From JBFGCA01 sp041567315 (lineage in GTDB: Bacteria; Acidobacteriota; Thermoanaerobaculia; Multivoradales; JAHEKO01): a DNA stretch of 64,000 nt. Below the pieces are notes generated by a model, which saw only the letters and a list, made by a program, of their open reading frames with translations, had not been told where the DNA came from and made no database searches. The stretch covers positions 3,085 to 67,084 of the forward strand of contig JBFGCA010000009.1 in the NCBI GenBank assembly GCA_041567315.1. Reading direction: 5' to 3'. This document shows, in pieces, positions 54,905-64,000 of this stretch; the stretch's first letter is position 1, and the number at the start of each line of letters is the position of its first letter. A program made the position numbers and the translations under genes.

Positions 54905-56056
54905 GTGGACCCGGTGACGCATACGTTGGTCGGGGCCTCGCTGGCCGCGACGAGGCTCGGGGAGCGGACCCGCTTCGCCTGGCCGGCACTGATCGTCGGG
55001 GCCAATCTCCCGGACCTCGACGTGCTGGCCTACGCGGCCGGTGGCGACGCGGCGCTCGGCTTCCGCCGCGGGTGGACCCACGGCGTCCCAGCGCTCCTGG
55101 TGCTGCCGGCCCTGCTGGCGGCGTGTCTATGGCTGATCGGCCGCCATCGCCGACCCCGACCCGAGGTGCCAGCCGTTTCGGCGGGCCGACCTGAGGTGCC
55201 AGCCGTTTCGGCGGGCCGACCTGAGGTGCCAGCCGTTTCGGCGGGCTGGCTGGTGGCCCTCTGCTACCTGGCGGTGGTCACCCACCCTGTCCTCGACTGG
55301 CTCAACACCTACGGCATGCGCTGGTGGATGCCCATCCGCGGCGACTGGAGCTACGGCGACGCGGTCTTCATCATGGACCCCTGGCTGTGGCTGATCCTGG
55401 GGGCCGGGTTCCTGCTCGGCCGCCGGGCGGCACCGGGCCCGGTGGCCGCCTGGGCCCTCGCCTCCGGCCTCCTGCTGGCGGTGGTGGCGGGCCGCTCTTC
55501 CGAGCACCTGCCCGCGGTCGTGGCCGTGGCGATCGCACTGCTGGCGGCGCTGCTGTGGCGGCCCTCCGGCAGGTCGACCCGGCGGCGGGCGGCTGCCGCC
55601 GGGCTCACGATCGCGGTGCTCTACGCCGCCGGGATGGTCACCCTGCACGGGCTCACCGAATCCCGGGTGCTGCGCGAGCTGGGCCACTCCGCGCTGGGTG
55701 CGCCCGAGCGCTGGATGGTCGGCCCGATGCCGGCCGACCCCTTCACCTGGGACGTGGTCGCCCAGCACGGCGGCGAGTACCGGTTCGGCCGCTTCGCCTG
55801 GCGGGGCGGCGGCCGCCTGACCCTGGAGGAGAGAGGCCGTCCGGTGGCCACCGGAGATCCGGTCTGGCAGCGGGTGCTCGCCAGCGGCCAGGCCCAGGGC
55901 TTCCTGACCTGGGTCCGCTTCCCGTGGCTCGAGACCGAGCCCGACGGGCAGGGCGGTCTGCGGGTCCACCTCATGGACGCGCGCTACGCGCGCCAGCGGC
56001 GCCGGGGATTCGGCGCCACCCTGGTCCGACTGCCGGGCCCGGAGCCCGCCCCGTGA
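54905..56056 (+). CDS. YdjM-like membrane metal-dependent hydrolase
   Basis: A 383-residue membrane protein. The N-terminal MDPVTHTLVGASLAATRLGE, ANLPDLDVLAY and later THPVLDWLNTYGMRWWMP match the YdjM/DUF457 family, with His and Asp residues that may bind metal. About six helices follow, then a soluble C-terminal domain of about 130 residues (ERWMVGPMPADPFTWDVVAQ). Three tandem copies of RPEVPAVSAG, encoded by a perfect 30-bp repeat, lie in a loop near residues 86-115. E. coli YdjM is SOS-regulated; nothing here shows that. GTG 54905 has no clear ribosome binding site. It overlaps rnd by four bases. Confidence 0.75.
   Translation: MDPVTHTLVGASLAATRLGERTRFAWPALIVGANLPDLDVLAYAAGGDAALGFRRGWTHGVPALLVLPALLAACLWLIGRHRRPRPEVPAVSAGRPEVPAVSAGRPEVPAVSAGWLVALCYLAVVTHPVLDWLNTYGMRWWMPIRGDWSYGDAVFIMDPWLWLILGAGFLLGRRAAPGPVAAWALASGLLLAVVAGRSSEHLPAVVAVAIALLAALLWRPSGRSTRRRAAAAGLTIAVLYAAGMVTLHGLTESRVLRELGHSALGAPERWMVGPMPADPFTWDVVAQHGGEYRFGRFAWRGGGRLTLEERGRPVATGDPVWQRVLASGQAQGFLTWVRFPWLETEPDGQGGLRVHLMDARYARQRRRGFGATLVRLPGPEPAP
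55163..55245 (+). repeat. In-frame 30-bp tandem repeat, nearly three copies
   Basis: Two full perfect copies (55163-55192, 55193-55222) and a third of 23 bases (55223-55245). Each begins GAGGTGCCAGCCGTTTCGGC. In the YdjM-like protein they give RPEVPAVSAG repeats in a loop between membrane helices. The perfect DNA identity suggests recent slippage or expansion. Confidence 0.95.
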
Positions 56057-57198
56057 CGGCGCCCGCAACGGCCCCGCCGCCCCATCGCCGCGTGCCGCAG
56101 GAGGCCGGTCTCGACGAGCTCGCAGCCGCCCTCGAGCGCGCACCTCGCCACGCCCTCGACAGCGAGTCCAACTCCGGGTTCGCCTACCGCGAGCGGCTCT
56201 GCCTGCTGCAGCTCAACGTGGGCGGCGAGCTGTGGCTGGTCGACCTGCCGGCACTGCCCGTCGCCGCCGATGGCACGAGCCACGCGCTCGACCGGCTGCG
56301 GCCGGTTCTCGAGAGCCCGGAGCGCCGGACGATCCTCCACGGCGGCGAGTTCGACGTCGGCTGTCTGAAACGCGACTACGGCCTCGCACTGCGGGGCGTC
56401 TGGGACACCCAGCAGGCGGCCCGATTGCTGGGCTGGCAGAAGACCGGCTACGCGGCGCTGGTCGAGAAGCTGTGCGGCGTGGCGCTCGCCAAGGGCTTCT
56501 CGCCTTACGACTGGGCGCGGCGACCGCTGCCCGAGCGGGCGCTGGCCTACGCGCTCGACGACGTCCGCTACCTGCCCCGGGTCCAGCAGGAGATCGCCAC
56601 CGCGATCGCCGCCGCCGACCTGGAAGAGGAGCTGGCGATCGCCAACGCCACGGTCGAGACCGCCGAGTGGAGCGGCGGCTTCGATCCCGCGGCGCTCTGG
56701 CGCCTCAAGGGGGCGGGCGGTCTGCCGCGCCCGGCGCTCGCCGTGCTCACGGTCCTCCTGGCCTGGCGTGACCGCCTGGGGAAGCACCTCGACCTGCCCC
56801 CCGGTCGGGTGATCAACCACCGTCTGCTGCTGGCCCTGTCGCGCACCCCGCCGGCCGACGAGGCCGGCCTGCGGCGGGCCGGCCTGCGCGGCCGGCGCCT
56901 GGCCCGGCACGGTCGCGAGCTGCTGGAGGTCCTGCGCTCCGCCCGGCGCGACCCGCCGCCGATCCCCGAGCCGCCCGCCCGCGAGCGCCTCCCCCCCGCG
57001 GTCCGCCACCGCCGCGACCGCCTCAAGGAATGGCGCCGCCAGGAAGCGGCCCGCCGCGGCCTCCCCGAACAGACCGTTCTTCCGGCTGCCGCCCTCGAGC
57101 ACCTCGCCCGCCACGGGGCCGGCGACCTCGCGGCCGTCCCGCAGCTCGGCGCCAAGCGCGCCCGGCTCTATGGCGCGCAGCTGGCCGAGCTGTGCTAG
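56053..57198 (+). CDS. rnd: Ribonuclease D
   Basis: A 381-residue 3'-5' exoribonuclease of normal length. The DEDDy active site is complete: Asp and Glu in ALDSESNSG, Asp in HGGEFDVGCL, and Asp and Tyr in YALDDVRYLP. Two HRDC-type domains fill the C-terminal half (WRLKGAGGLPRPALAVLTVL, and AVRHRRDRLKEWRRQEAARR). It trims structured RNA 3' ends. The GTG overlaps the previous stop (GTGA). Confidence 0.93.
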   Translation: MTAPATAPPPHRRVPQEAGLDELAAALERAPRHALDSESNSGFAYRERLCLLQLNVGGELWLVDLPALPVAADGTSHALDRLRPVLESPERRTILHGGEFDVGCLKRDYGLALRGVWDTQQAARLLGWQKTGYAALVEKLCGVALAKGFSPYDWARRPLPERALAYALDDVRYLPRVQQEIATAIAAADLEEELAIANATVETAEWSGGFDPAALWRLKGAGGLPRPALAVLTVLLAWRDRLGKHLDLPPGRVINHRLLLALSRTPPADEAGLRRAGLRGRRLARHGRELLEVLRSARRDPPPIPEPPARERLPPAVRHRRDRLKEWRRQEAARRGLPEQTVLPAAALEHLARHGAGDLAAVPQLGAKRARLYGAQLAELC

Positions 57199-57376
57199 CC
57201 CCCCACGCCTTCGCGGCCCACTCGTTCGCGGTAGCGCGCCCCACCCCGACGGACGGCGCGGCCCGCGCCGCCGGTCTCGATAATCGGAAGGTGACGTCTT
57301 TCCGGGTCGCCGCGGCCCGGGCTGTGGTTCTGTTCCATTCGACGCGCCTCTCGCGCGCTCCAACCAGGAGGCCGCC

Positions 57377-58711
<1,335 letters not shown>

Positions 58712-58715
58712 GGAT

Positions 58716-58736
58716 GGCCGCCGCCCATCGGCGGCC
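58716..58736 (+). terminator. Hairpin after the citrate synthase gene
   Basis: A perfect 8-bp inverted repeat, GGCCGCCG and CGGCGGCC, with loop CCCAT, starting four bases after the gltA stop. There is no T-tract. Its last base is also the first base of the repeat element that follows. Confidence 0.45.
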
Positions 58737-58904
58737 TAGTGTCCCGTGGTGGAAGTCTGCCCGCCCGTCTGGCGGCGGGGCGTAGCCGTCTGCGGCGTTG
58801 CCGCTCCTCGACAATGGCCCGGCATTGCCTGCGTCGCGTCGCCTGGCATCCGGCCCCGCCGCGCTCGCCAGTCGACCCGACCGACTTCCACCACGGGCTG
58901 CTAG
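58736..58904. repeat. 169-bp inverted-repeat element (MITE/REP-like)
   Basis: The ends read CTAG-TGT-CCCGTGGTGGAAGTC on the plus strand and CTAG-CAG-CCCGTGGTGGAAGTC on the minus strand: 15 perfect bases of terminal inverted repeat plus CTAG at each outer edge. The last 29 bases (58904-58876, minus) recur at 3330-3358. The inside has no convincing gene. The CTA at 58901-58903 provides the TAG stop of the ABC permease gene. The element may be a short non-autonomous mobile unit; no target duplication other than CTAG is visible. Confidence 0.7.
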
Positions 58905-61900
58905 GCCTCGGCCTTGAGGACGGGGAGCAGGGGGGCACGGAGCGCCGCGGCCACGGCGCCGGCGCTGGCCAGGAGGCCGGCGGCGGCGACCAGGCCGAGG
59001 GTGGCGGCGAGCGAGGCCCAGGGGACGCGGATGCTGGCGGCCAGCAGGTTGGGGAGGACCGCCAGGAGCCCCGCCGCGGCGCCGATGGCGAGACCGGCGA
59101 TCAGCAGCCAGGCGTTCTCGGCCACCACCAGCCAGCCGAGGGTGCTGCGGCGGAAGCCGAAGGCGCGGAGCGTCGCCAGCTCGCCGCGCCGCTCAACGAC
59201 GTTGCGGATCAGCACCACCCCCAGGCCGAGAGTGCCGAGCAGCAGGCCGAGGCCGCCCAGCGCCTGGAAGGTGGTGAGGTACATCTCCTCGACCTCGTGG
59301 TAGCGGGCCAGGAGCTCGGCGGCCGGGGTGGCGTCGAGCCCGAAGCGCGCCAGCCGCTCCTCGAGCAGATGGCCGAGCGCCTCGGTGCCCTCGAGGGGGG
59401 CCTCGGCCAGGAAATAGCCGAAGCCGGCGCTGTCGGGGAAGTGCTCCAGGAAGGCCTGCTCGGAGATCAGCAGCTCGCTCTGGAAGATGCTGGCCTCGAG
59501 CAGGCCCACCAGCCGCAGGCGGACCGGCCGGCCGCGGTCGTCGGTCAGCTCCAGCTCGTCGCCGAGACCCAGGTGGAGGATCCAGCGCACCGAGTTGTAG
59601 TCGCCGACCGCGGGGATGACGCCCGGCTCGAGCGGCTCGTGGAGCAGCGTCCACGGGTTGTCGCGGCGCTCGGCGGCGCTGCGGAAGCGGAAGCCGCCGC
59701 GGTCCAGGAAGTCGTCGGGCAGGCCCAACAGGCGCGGCTCGGTCGGCCGGTAGAGGTTGAGACAGCTGGCGTCCTCGCCCGGCCGGAGCCGCAGCGAGTG
59801 GATCTCCGCGGCGGCGACCTGCCGCCGCTCGTCGGCGTCGAAGCCCCAGTCGGCCGCCGCCGTCAGCGGGGCGGGCAGCGGTACGTCGGACTCGCCGACC
59901 AGCGTGAAGCCCCCGGTCCCCGAGTCTCGCCCCAGCTCCTCGGCCCGCACCTGGCGGCGGTTGGCGCCGACGCTGACCAGCACGAAGGTGGCGCTCGCCA
60001 CCAGGGCGACGCACAGCAGGCTGCGGCCCGGGTGGCGGGCGCCGTCGCGGGCCGCCATCTCGAGGAGCGCCAGCCGACCGCCGCCGAGCTCGCCGCCGGC
60101 GCGCCGGTTCCACAGGGCGAAGAAGCCCAGCCCCGAGACCAGCAGTGCGGCGCCGACCCCGAAGAACAGCCCGGCGGCGGCGCCGTCCCGACCGGCGACG
60201 GCGGCTGCCGACAGCCCCGCCGCCAGCCCGGCCCCGCCCCAGGCGACCCAGCGTGCGCGCCGCGACGGCGCGACCGGGAGGCGGTCCTCGGTCACCCCGG
60301 CCAGCAGCTCGCGGGGCGGCCGGCGTCCCAGCCGGCGGACCGCCCGGTGCAGCGCGAAGAGCACCACCGCGAGCGACAGGGTGGCGCCCAGCAGCAGCGT
60401 GCCGGGCGCCAGCTGTAGGGTGAGGAACGGCGAGTCGACGACCGGTGCCCACCAGCCGGCGAGCGCCCCGAGCACCGCCCGGGCGTAGAGCGCCGCCAGA
60501 CCGATCCCGGCCAGGCATCCGACCAGGGCCAGCGCCGCGCCTTCGGCGATCAGCCGCCGCCGCACCGCGGCCGGCGGGAACCCCACCGCCAGCCGCAGGC
60601 CCAGCTCGCGGACCCGCTGCTCGACCGCCAGCCGGAAGAGCAGCGCTGCCAGCAGCGCCGCTGCCACGATCAGGAACAGGCTGAAGCCGATGAAGAGACC
60701 GCCGAAGTCGGTGCTGCCCGCGGCGGCCTCGAGACCGCGCTCGCGGAGCGGCAGCACCTCGAAGCCGAGCGCCGCCAGGGCCGGTCCTTCGCGGAGCGCC
60801 CGCGCGAGCCCGGTGGCCGCATCCTCGCCGCCGGCCGCTCGTGCGCCGACCAACCGGATCGAGGTGGTGTCTCCGAAGCGGCTGCTCCACAGCCGGCGGG
60901 CGGTGTCGAGCGACACCAGCGCCTTGGGCGCCGCCCGGTGGCGGTCCCAGTACTCCTCGTCGCGAGGGCGGACGAGCCCCAGGTCGACCGGAAACGGCGG
61001 GTCCCAGGCCGCCATGTCGGCAGCGTCCGAGACGCCTGGCACCTCGGGGGTGAGCGCGGGGTCGGCCCCCGGGCCCTCCATCGCCACCACTCCGGCGACC
61101 CGGAATTCCCGGCTCTCGACCTGCAGCTCGTCGCGCGGCCCGACCACGAAGTAGTCCATCCGGAGCCGATCCCCGGGGCGGGCCGCCAGGTCCTCGGCCG
61201 CCCAGGCGTTGAGCAAAATCTCGTCCTCCGCGAGCGGGGTGCGGAGCGCGGCCCCGACCTCCGAACGGAGCGTCCCGGCGCCGGCCGGGGGCGGCAGATC
61301 CAGCCCGGCGACCGCCGAGTAGGGGAGGGTCCGGTCGCCGACCCGCATGCGGTTGGCCAGGTGGGTCAGCACGGGGTAGGCCGTCGCACCCGCCGCCGCC
61401 GCCCAGCGCTCGATTGTCTCGACCACCGCCGGCCGCAGGACGAGCTCGCGGCTTTCCAGAGCCAGGTAGCCAGCCGCCGAGGTCATCAGCTCCGCTTTTC
61501 CCGCGATCGGCAGGCCTTCAATTCCAGGCCCCGGCTCGAGCATCAAGCCGAGGTCCGCGAGCTCGAGCGCCCCGCTTGTCAGCTCGGTGAGCCGCTCGGT
61601 GCCGCGGCCGCTCGATCCGCGAGCGGCGGGAGCCGTGGCCGGGGGCTCGGCGCCGCCGGCGGGTCCGCGGGCCGCCTCGGTCGTGGCCTCGGTCTCGCCC
61701 CTGGCGATCAGCAGTGCATTGATCTGGCCCTCGCGCCCCAGCCGGCGCTGAACCACGGCTAGCGGTAGGAAGGCGTTGAATGGCAGGGCCTGGCTCGGGG
61801 TCAGCCCGAAGCGGCCCGGTCCGCGGTCCGGCACGACGCTGGCGAGCGTCAGCCGCAGGGTCTCCAGCCGCCCTCCCGGGTCGCGGCGCGCCAGCAGGCT

Positions 61901-62401
61901 GCCGGAGGGCGCGGCGCCGCGGCGCTCGAACGACAACAGCAGCGGATCGCCGATCTCGGCGCCCAGCTCGCGCTGCAGCGCCCGGTTGACGACCACCGGC
62001 GGAAAGGCGGTGCTCGCCGGGCGCTCGAGCACTGGTGTCTCGTGGTCCGGGAACAGCCCGGCGAAGGCCTCGTCGATCCCGTAGACGGCGACCCCGGCCG
62101 CCCGCGCGCGGGTGGTGCCGTGGACCGCGGCGCCGCGCAGCGCCACCAGCGGCACGGCCGCCGCGAAGCGCGGCTCGAAGCCCGGCCGGGCGGCCAGCCG
62201 GTCGCCCAGCCCGGCCGGGAAGAAGCGGTCGCCGACCAGCGCCAGCTCGGTCCGGCCCAGCCGTTCGAGCGCCAGGGCCCGCAGGCTCCCCTGCACCGAA
62301 TCGCCCACCACCAGGGCGCCGGCCAGCACCGCGGTGGTCACCGCCGCCCCGGCCACCACCGCCAGGTTGGCGCGCCAGAAGTAGGTCAGGGTGCGACGCA
62401 T
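58901..62401 (-). CDS. ABC transporter permease, FtsX/MacB type (double)
   Basis: A 1166-residue permease starting at ATG 62401, 16 bases before the end of the ATPase gene. An N-terminal helix (LAVVAGAAVTTAVLAGALVV) is followed by a large periplasmic region, one FtsX block of three helices near residues 545-690 (FGGLFIGFSLFLIVAAALLA), a central pair, a second periplasmic region, and a second FtsX block at the C-terminus (LGGLGLLLGTLGLGVVLIRN, VERRGELATLRAFGFRRSTL). This is the layout of long MacB/LolCE-like permeases of unknown substrate. With the ATPase it should move a lipid, lipoprotein or peptide from the inner membrane outward. Confidence 0.9.
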   Translation of the reverse strand: MRRTLTYFWRANLAVVAGAAVTTAVLAGALVVGDSVQGSLRALALERLGRTELALVGDRFFPAGLGDRLAARPGFEPRFAAAVPLVALRGAAVHGTTRARAAGVAVYGIDEAFAGLFPDHETPVLERPASTAFPPVVVNRALQRELGAEIGDPLLLSFERRGAAPSGSLLARRDPGGRLETLRLTLASVVPDRGPGRFGLTPSQALPFNAFLPLAVVQRRLGREGQINALLIARGETEATTEAARGPAGGAEPPATAPAARGSSGRGTERLTELTSGALELADLGLMLEPGPGIEGLPIAGKAELMTSAAGYLALESRELVLRPAVVETIERWAAAAGATAYPVLTHLANRMRVGDRTLPYSAVAGLDLPPPAGAGTLRSEVGAALRTPLAEDEILLNAWAAEDLAARPGDRLRMDYFVVGPRDELQVESREFRVAGVVAMEGPGADPALTPEVPGVSDAADMAAWDPPFPVDLGLVRPRDEEYWDRHRAAPKALVSLDTARRLWSSRFGDTTSIRLVGARAAGGEDAATGLARALREGPALAALGFEVLPLRERGLEAAAGSTDFGGLFIGFSLFLIVAAALLAALLFRLAVEQRVRELGLRLAVGFPPAAVRRRLIAEGAALALVGCLAGIGLAALYARAVLGALAGWWAPVVDSPFLTLQLAPGTLLLGATLSLAVVLFALHRAVRRLGRRPPRELLAGVTEDRLPVAPSRRARWVAWGGAGLAAGLSAAAVAGRDGAAAGLFFGVGAALLVSGLGFFALWNRRAGGELGGGRLALLEMAARDGARHPGRSLLCVALVASATFVLVSVGANRRQVRAEELGRDSGTGGFTLVGESDVPLPAPLTAAADWGFDADERRQVAAAEIHSLRLRPGEDASCLNLYRPTEPRLLGLPDDFLDRGGFRFRSAAERRDNPWTLLHEPLEPGVIPAVGDYNSVRWILHLGLGDELELTDDRGRPVRLRLVGLLEASIFQSELLISEQAFLEHFPDSAGFGYFLAEAPLEGTEALGHLLEERLARFGLDATPAAELLARYHEVEEMYLTTFQALGGLGLLLGTLGLGVVLIRNVVERRGELATLRAFGFRRSTLGWLVVAENAWLLIAGLAIGAAAGLLAVLPNLLAASIRVPWASLAATLGLVAAAGLLASAGAVAAALRAPLLPVLKAEA

Positions 62402-63132
62402 CGGCCCTCGCGCAGCTCGAGCCGGCGGCCGAAGCGCGCCGCCAGCTCCAGGCTGTGGGTGACCACCACCAGCAGGTTGCCCTCCTGGCGGTGCAGCTCG
62501 AGGAGCAGGGCGGCGACCTCCTCGGCGGTCGCGCGGTCGAGGCTGCCGGTGGGCTCGTCGCAGAGCAGCAGCGCCGGCCGGTTGATCAGCCCCCGGGCGA
62601 GCGCCGTGCGCTGCCGCTCGCCGCCCGAAAGCTCGGCCGGCCGGTGGTCGAGGCGCCCCGCGAGCCCCACCCGCTCGAGCAGCTCGAGCGCCCGCCGGCG
62701 GGCCTCGCCGGGCGGCTGCCGGAAGGCCAGGGTCGGCAGCAGCACGTTCTCTAGCACCGAGTACTGGGGCAGCAGATGGGCCTCCTGGAAGACGAAGCCG
62801 ACGGTGCGGTTGCGGAAGCGGGCCAGCTCGGCCTCGCCAAGAAGCCAGGGGTCCTGGTCGTCGAGCAGCACCCGCCCGGAGTCGGGCGGGTCGAGCGCTC
62901 CCAGCAGATGGAGCAGGGTGCTCTTTCCCGAGCCCGAGGGCCCGGTGAGGACCAGCGACTCGCCGGCCGCCAGCTCGAAACTGGCGCCGCGGAGCACCTC
63001 GACCCGCTGCCGGCCGAGGCGGAAGCTCTTGTGGACCTCGGCGACCTGGAGGCGGGCGGCCGAGGGTTGCGGACTGCCACGGGTCATCGGAGGGGGCGAC
63101 ACCGGCCACGCCGCGCCGGCTTCTCCACCCAT
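62386..63132 (-). CDS. ABC transporter ATP-binding protein, LolD/MacB type
   Basis: A 248-residue ATPase. Walker A is GPSGSGKST, the Q-loop FVFQEAHLLPQY, signature LSGGERQRTALARGL, Walker B LLLCDEPTGSLD and the switch His VVTHSLEL. These are the patterns of the LolD/MacB/FtsE branch. The conserved part begins near residue 28, so ATG 63087 is an equally good start; neither has a ribosome binding site. The 3' end overlaps the permease gene by 16 bases. Confidence 0.95.
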   Translation of the reverse strand: MGGEAGAAWPVSPPPMTRGSPQPSAARLQVAEVHKSFRLGRQRVEVLRGASFELAAGESLVLTGPSGSGKSTLLHLLGALDPPDSGRVLLDDQDPWLLGEAELARFRNRTVGFVFQEAHLLPQYSVLENVLLPTLAFRQPPGEARRRALELLERVGLAGRLDHRPAELSGGERQRTALARGLINRPALLLCDEPTGSLDRATAEEVAALLLELHRQEGNLLVVVTHSLELAARFGRRLELREGRCVAP

Positions 63133-63259
63133 GTTAGACCAGCCGCCTGCGGTGGCCGCCGTCGGGGGGGCCGGTGCCTGCCGGCGGGTCCTGACCCGTG
63201 CGGCGTTGTAGGTTAAGGTCTGGCCTCCCGCCGTGGCGGGCGACCTCTTCCGAATTCCG

Positions 63260-64000
63260 ATGACCGACGAGCGCCGGGACGCGGGCTACCAGCCCCTGGA
63301 GATCGAGGCGGCGTGGCAGCGCCGCTGGGAGGCGGACGGTCTCTACCGTTCGGACGCCGATCCCTCGCGCGCCAAGCACTACGCGCTGACCATGCTGCCC
63401 TACCCGTCGGGGGAGCTCCACATCGGGCACTGGTACGCCATGGCGCCATCGGACGCCCGCGCCCGCTACCAGCGGATGCGTGGCTACAACGTGCTCTTCC
63501 CGATGGGCTTCGACGCCTTCGGCCTGCCGGCCGAGAACGCCGCCATCCAGCGCAACGTCCATCCGCGGCAGTGGACCTACGCCAACATCGAGCGCATGCG
63601 GGGGCAGCTGCGCCGCATGGGGGCGATGATCGACTGGCGGCGGGAGGCGATCTCGGCCGACGTCTCCTACTACCGCTGGACCGAGTGGTTTTTCCTCAAG
63701 CTCTACGAGAACGACCTCGCCTACCGGGCGCGGGCGCCGGTCGACTGGTGCCCGAGCTGCAACACCACCCTGGCCCGCGAGCAGGTGTGGGGCGAAGAGC
63801 GACGCTGCGAGCGCTGCCGGACGCCGGTCATTCGCAAGGAGCTCGAGCAGTGGTTCTTCCGCACCACCCGCTACGCCGAGGAGCTGCTCGACTTCTCGGG
63901 CATCGACTGGCCGGAGCGGGTGCGGACGCTCCAGACCCACTGGATCGGCCGCTCCGAGGGCGCCAACGTGCGCTTCGCCGCCGAGGCCGGGGAGCCGATC
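63260..64000 (+). CDS. leuS: Leucyl-tRNA synthetase (N-terminal part)
   Basis: The first 247 residues of a class I synthetase cut by the right edge. The HIGH motif is HIGH (residues 54-57) in YPSGELHIGHWYAM. NVLFPMGFDAFGLPAENAAI, WFFLKLYENDLAYR and the zinc-binding VDWCPSCNTTLA with CERC are standard for bacterial LeuRS. The editing domain begins at the edge. It attaches leucine to tRNA-Leu. The leader (63133-63259) has no T-box or clear terminator. Confidence 0.97.
   Translation, partial: MTDERRDAGYQPLEIEAAWQRRWEADGLYRSDADPSRAKHYALTMLPYPSGELHIGHWYAMAPSDARARYQRMRGYNVLFPMGFDAFGLPAENAAIQRNVHPRQWTYANIERMRGQLRRMGAMIDWRREAISADVSYYRWTEWFFLKLYENDLAYRARAPVDWCPSCNTTLAREQVWGEERRCERCRTPVIRKELEQWFFRTTRYAEELLDFSGIDWPERVRTLQTHWIGRSEGANVRFAAEAGEPI

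Noticed and set aside
55163..55245. CRISPR array
   Set aside because: The 30-bp repeats are directly adjacent with no spacers and are in frame inside a membrane protein gene. No cas gene is present.
58739..58938. Arg-rich open frames inside the inverted-repeat element
   Set aside because: They have no start with a ribosome binding site, consist of low-complexity Arg/Pro/Gly, and are explained by the repeat itself.
63133..63259. T-box or other leader upstream of leuS
   Set aside because: The stretch is short, and I found neither a T-box consensus nor a terminator/antiterminator pair. Only a small CCCGCC/GGCGGG hairpin is visible.

Overview
This 64 kb window is GC-rich chromosomal DNA (about 70% GC or more by eye) from a Gram-negative bacterium. 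The envelope genes show this: a TonB-dependent receptor, an RND efflux pair, outer-membrane barrels, lipoproteins and a LolD/MacB-type ABC exporter. The mix of genes and two secreted proteins ending in a DGFESGD-type tail fit an acidobacterium, perhaps of the Thermoanaerobaculia type. That placement is inference: there is no rRNA or other strong marker here. I saw no tRNA, rRNA, CRISPR array, prophage or intact insertion sequence. Coding is dense on both strands, starts are a mix of ATG, GTG and TTG, and several genes overlap by four bases.

Layout. 1-1.4 kb: start of an imuA-imuB mutagenesis operon (minus), with a good promoter that contains an 11-bp direct repeat. 1.4-8.8 kb: Glu/Met-rich lipoprotein, HAD hydrolase, outer-membrane barrel, Spy-like protein, single-chain glycine dehydrogenase gcvP and a LysM/FecR secreted protein. 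8.8-13.8 kb: a tightly overlapping minus-strand signalling operon, GAF-GGDEF-EAL, then FHA-EAL, then a membrane Ser/Thr kinase with an N-terminal extracytoplasmic sensor. 13.9-18.8 kb: DUF3187, LON-substrate-binding-like, DUF1820, aldo/keto reductase, DUF3014 and a small membrane protein. 18.8-28.8 kb: M28 peptidase, TonB receptor, M23 peptidase, cation/proton antiporter and a two-domain M16 peptidase. 29-34.5 kb: RND adaptor and permease, then two small genes built from the same repeated module. 34.7-41 kb: SGNH-like protein, HExxH protein, TIGR02265-like protein, HU, MscS channel, PilZ fusion and FKBP isomerase. 41-46.3 kb: two large secreted proteins with a shared C-terminal tail flank a cold-shock gene. 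46.4-51.4 kb: DMT-like membrane protein, zinc alcohol dehydrogenase and a TAXI-TRAP uptake system. 51.4-58.7 kb: ribonuclease E/G, a VapBC toxin-antitoxin pair, a YdjM-like membrane protein, ribonuclease D and citrate synthase. 58.7-64 kb: a small inverted-repeat element, an ABC permease and ATPase pair, and the start of leuS.

The features most worth a second look are the c-di-GMP/FHA/Ser-Thr kinase operon, the shared C-terminal tail on the two secreted proteins, the inverted-repeat element whose outer end supplies the stop codon of neighbouring genes in two places, a TANNNT box 6-8 bases before the start codon of five genes (leaderless transcripts), and the repeated-module gene pair behind the RND operon.
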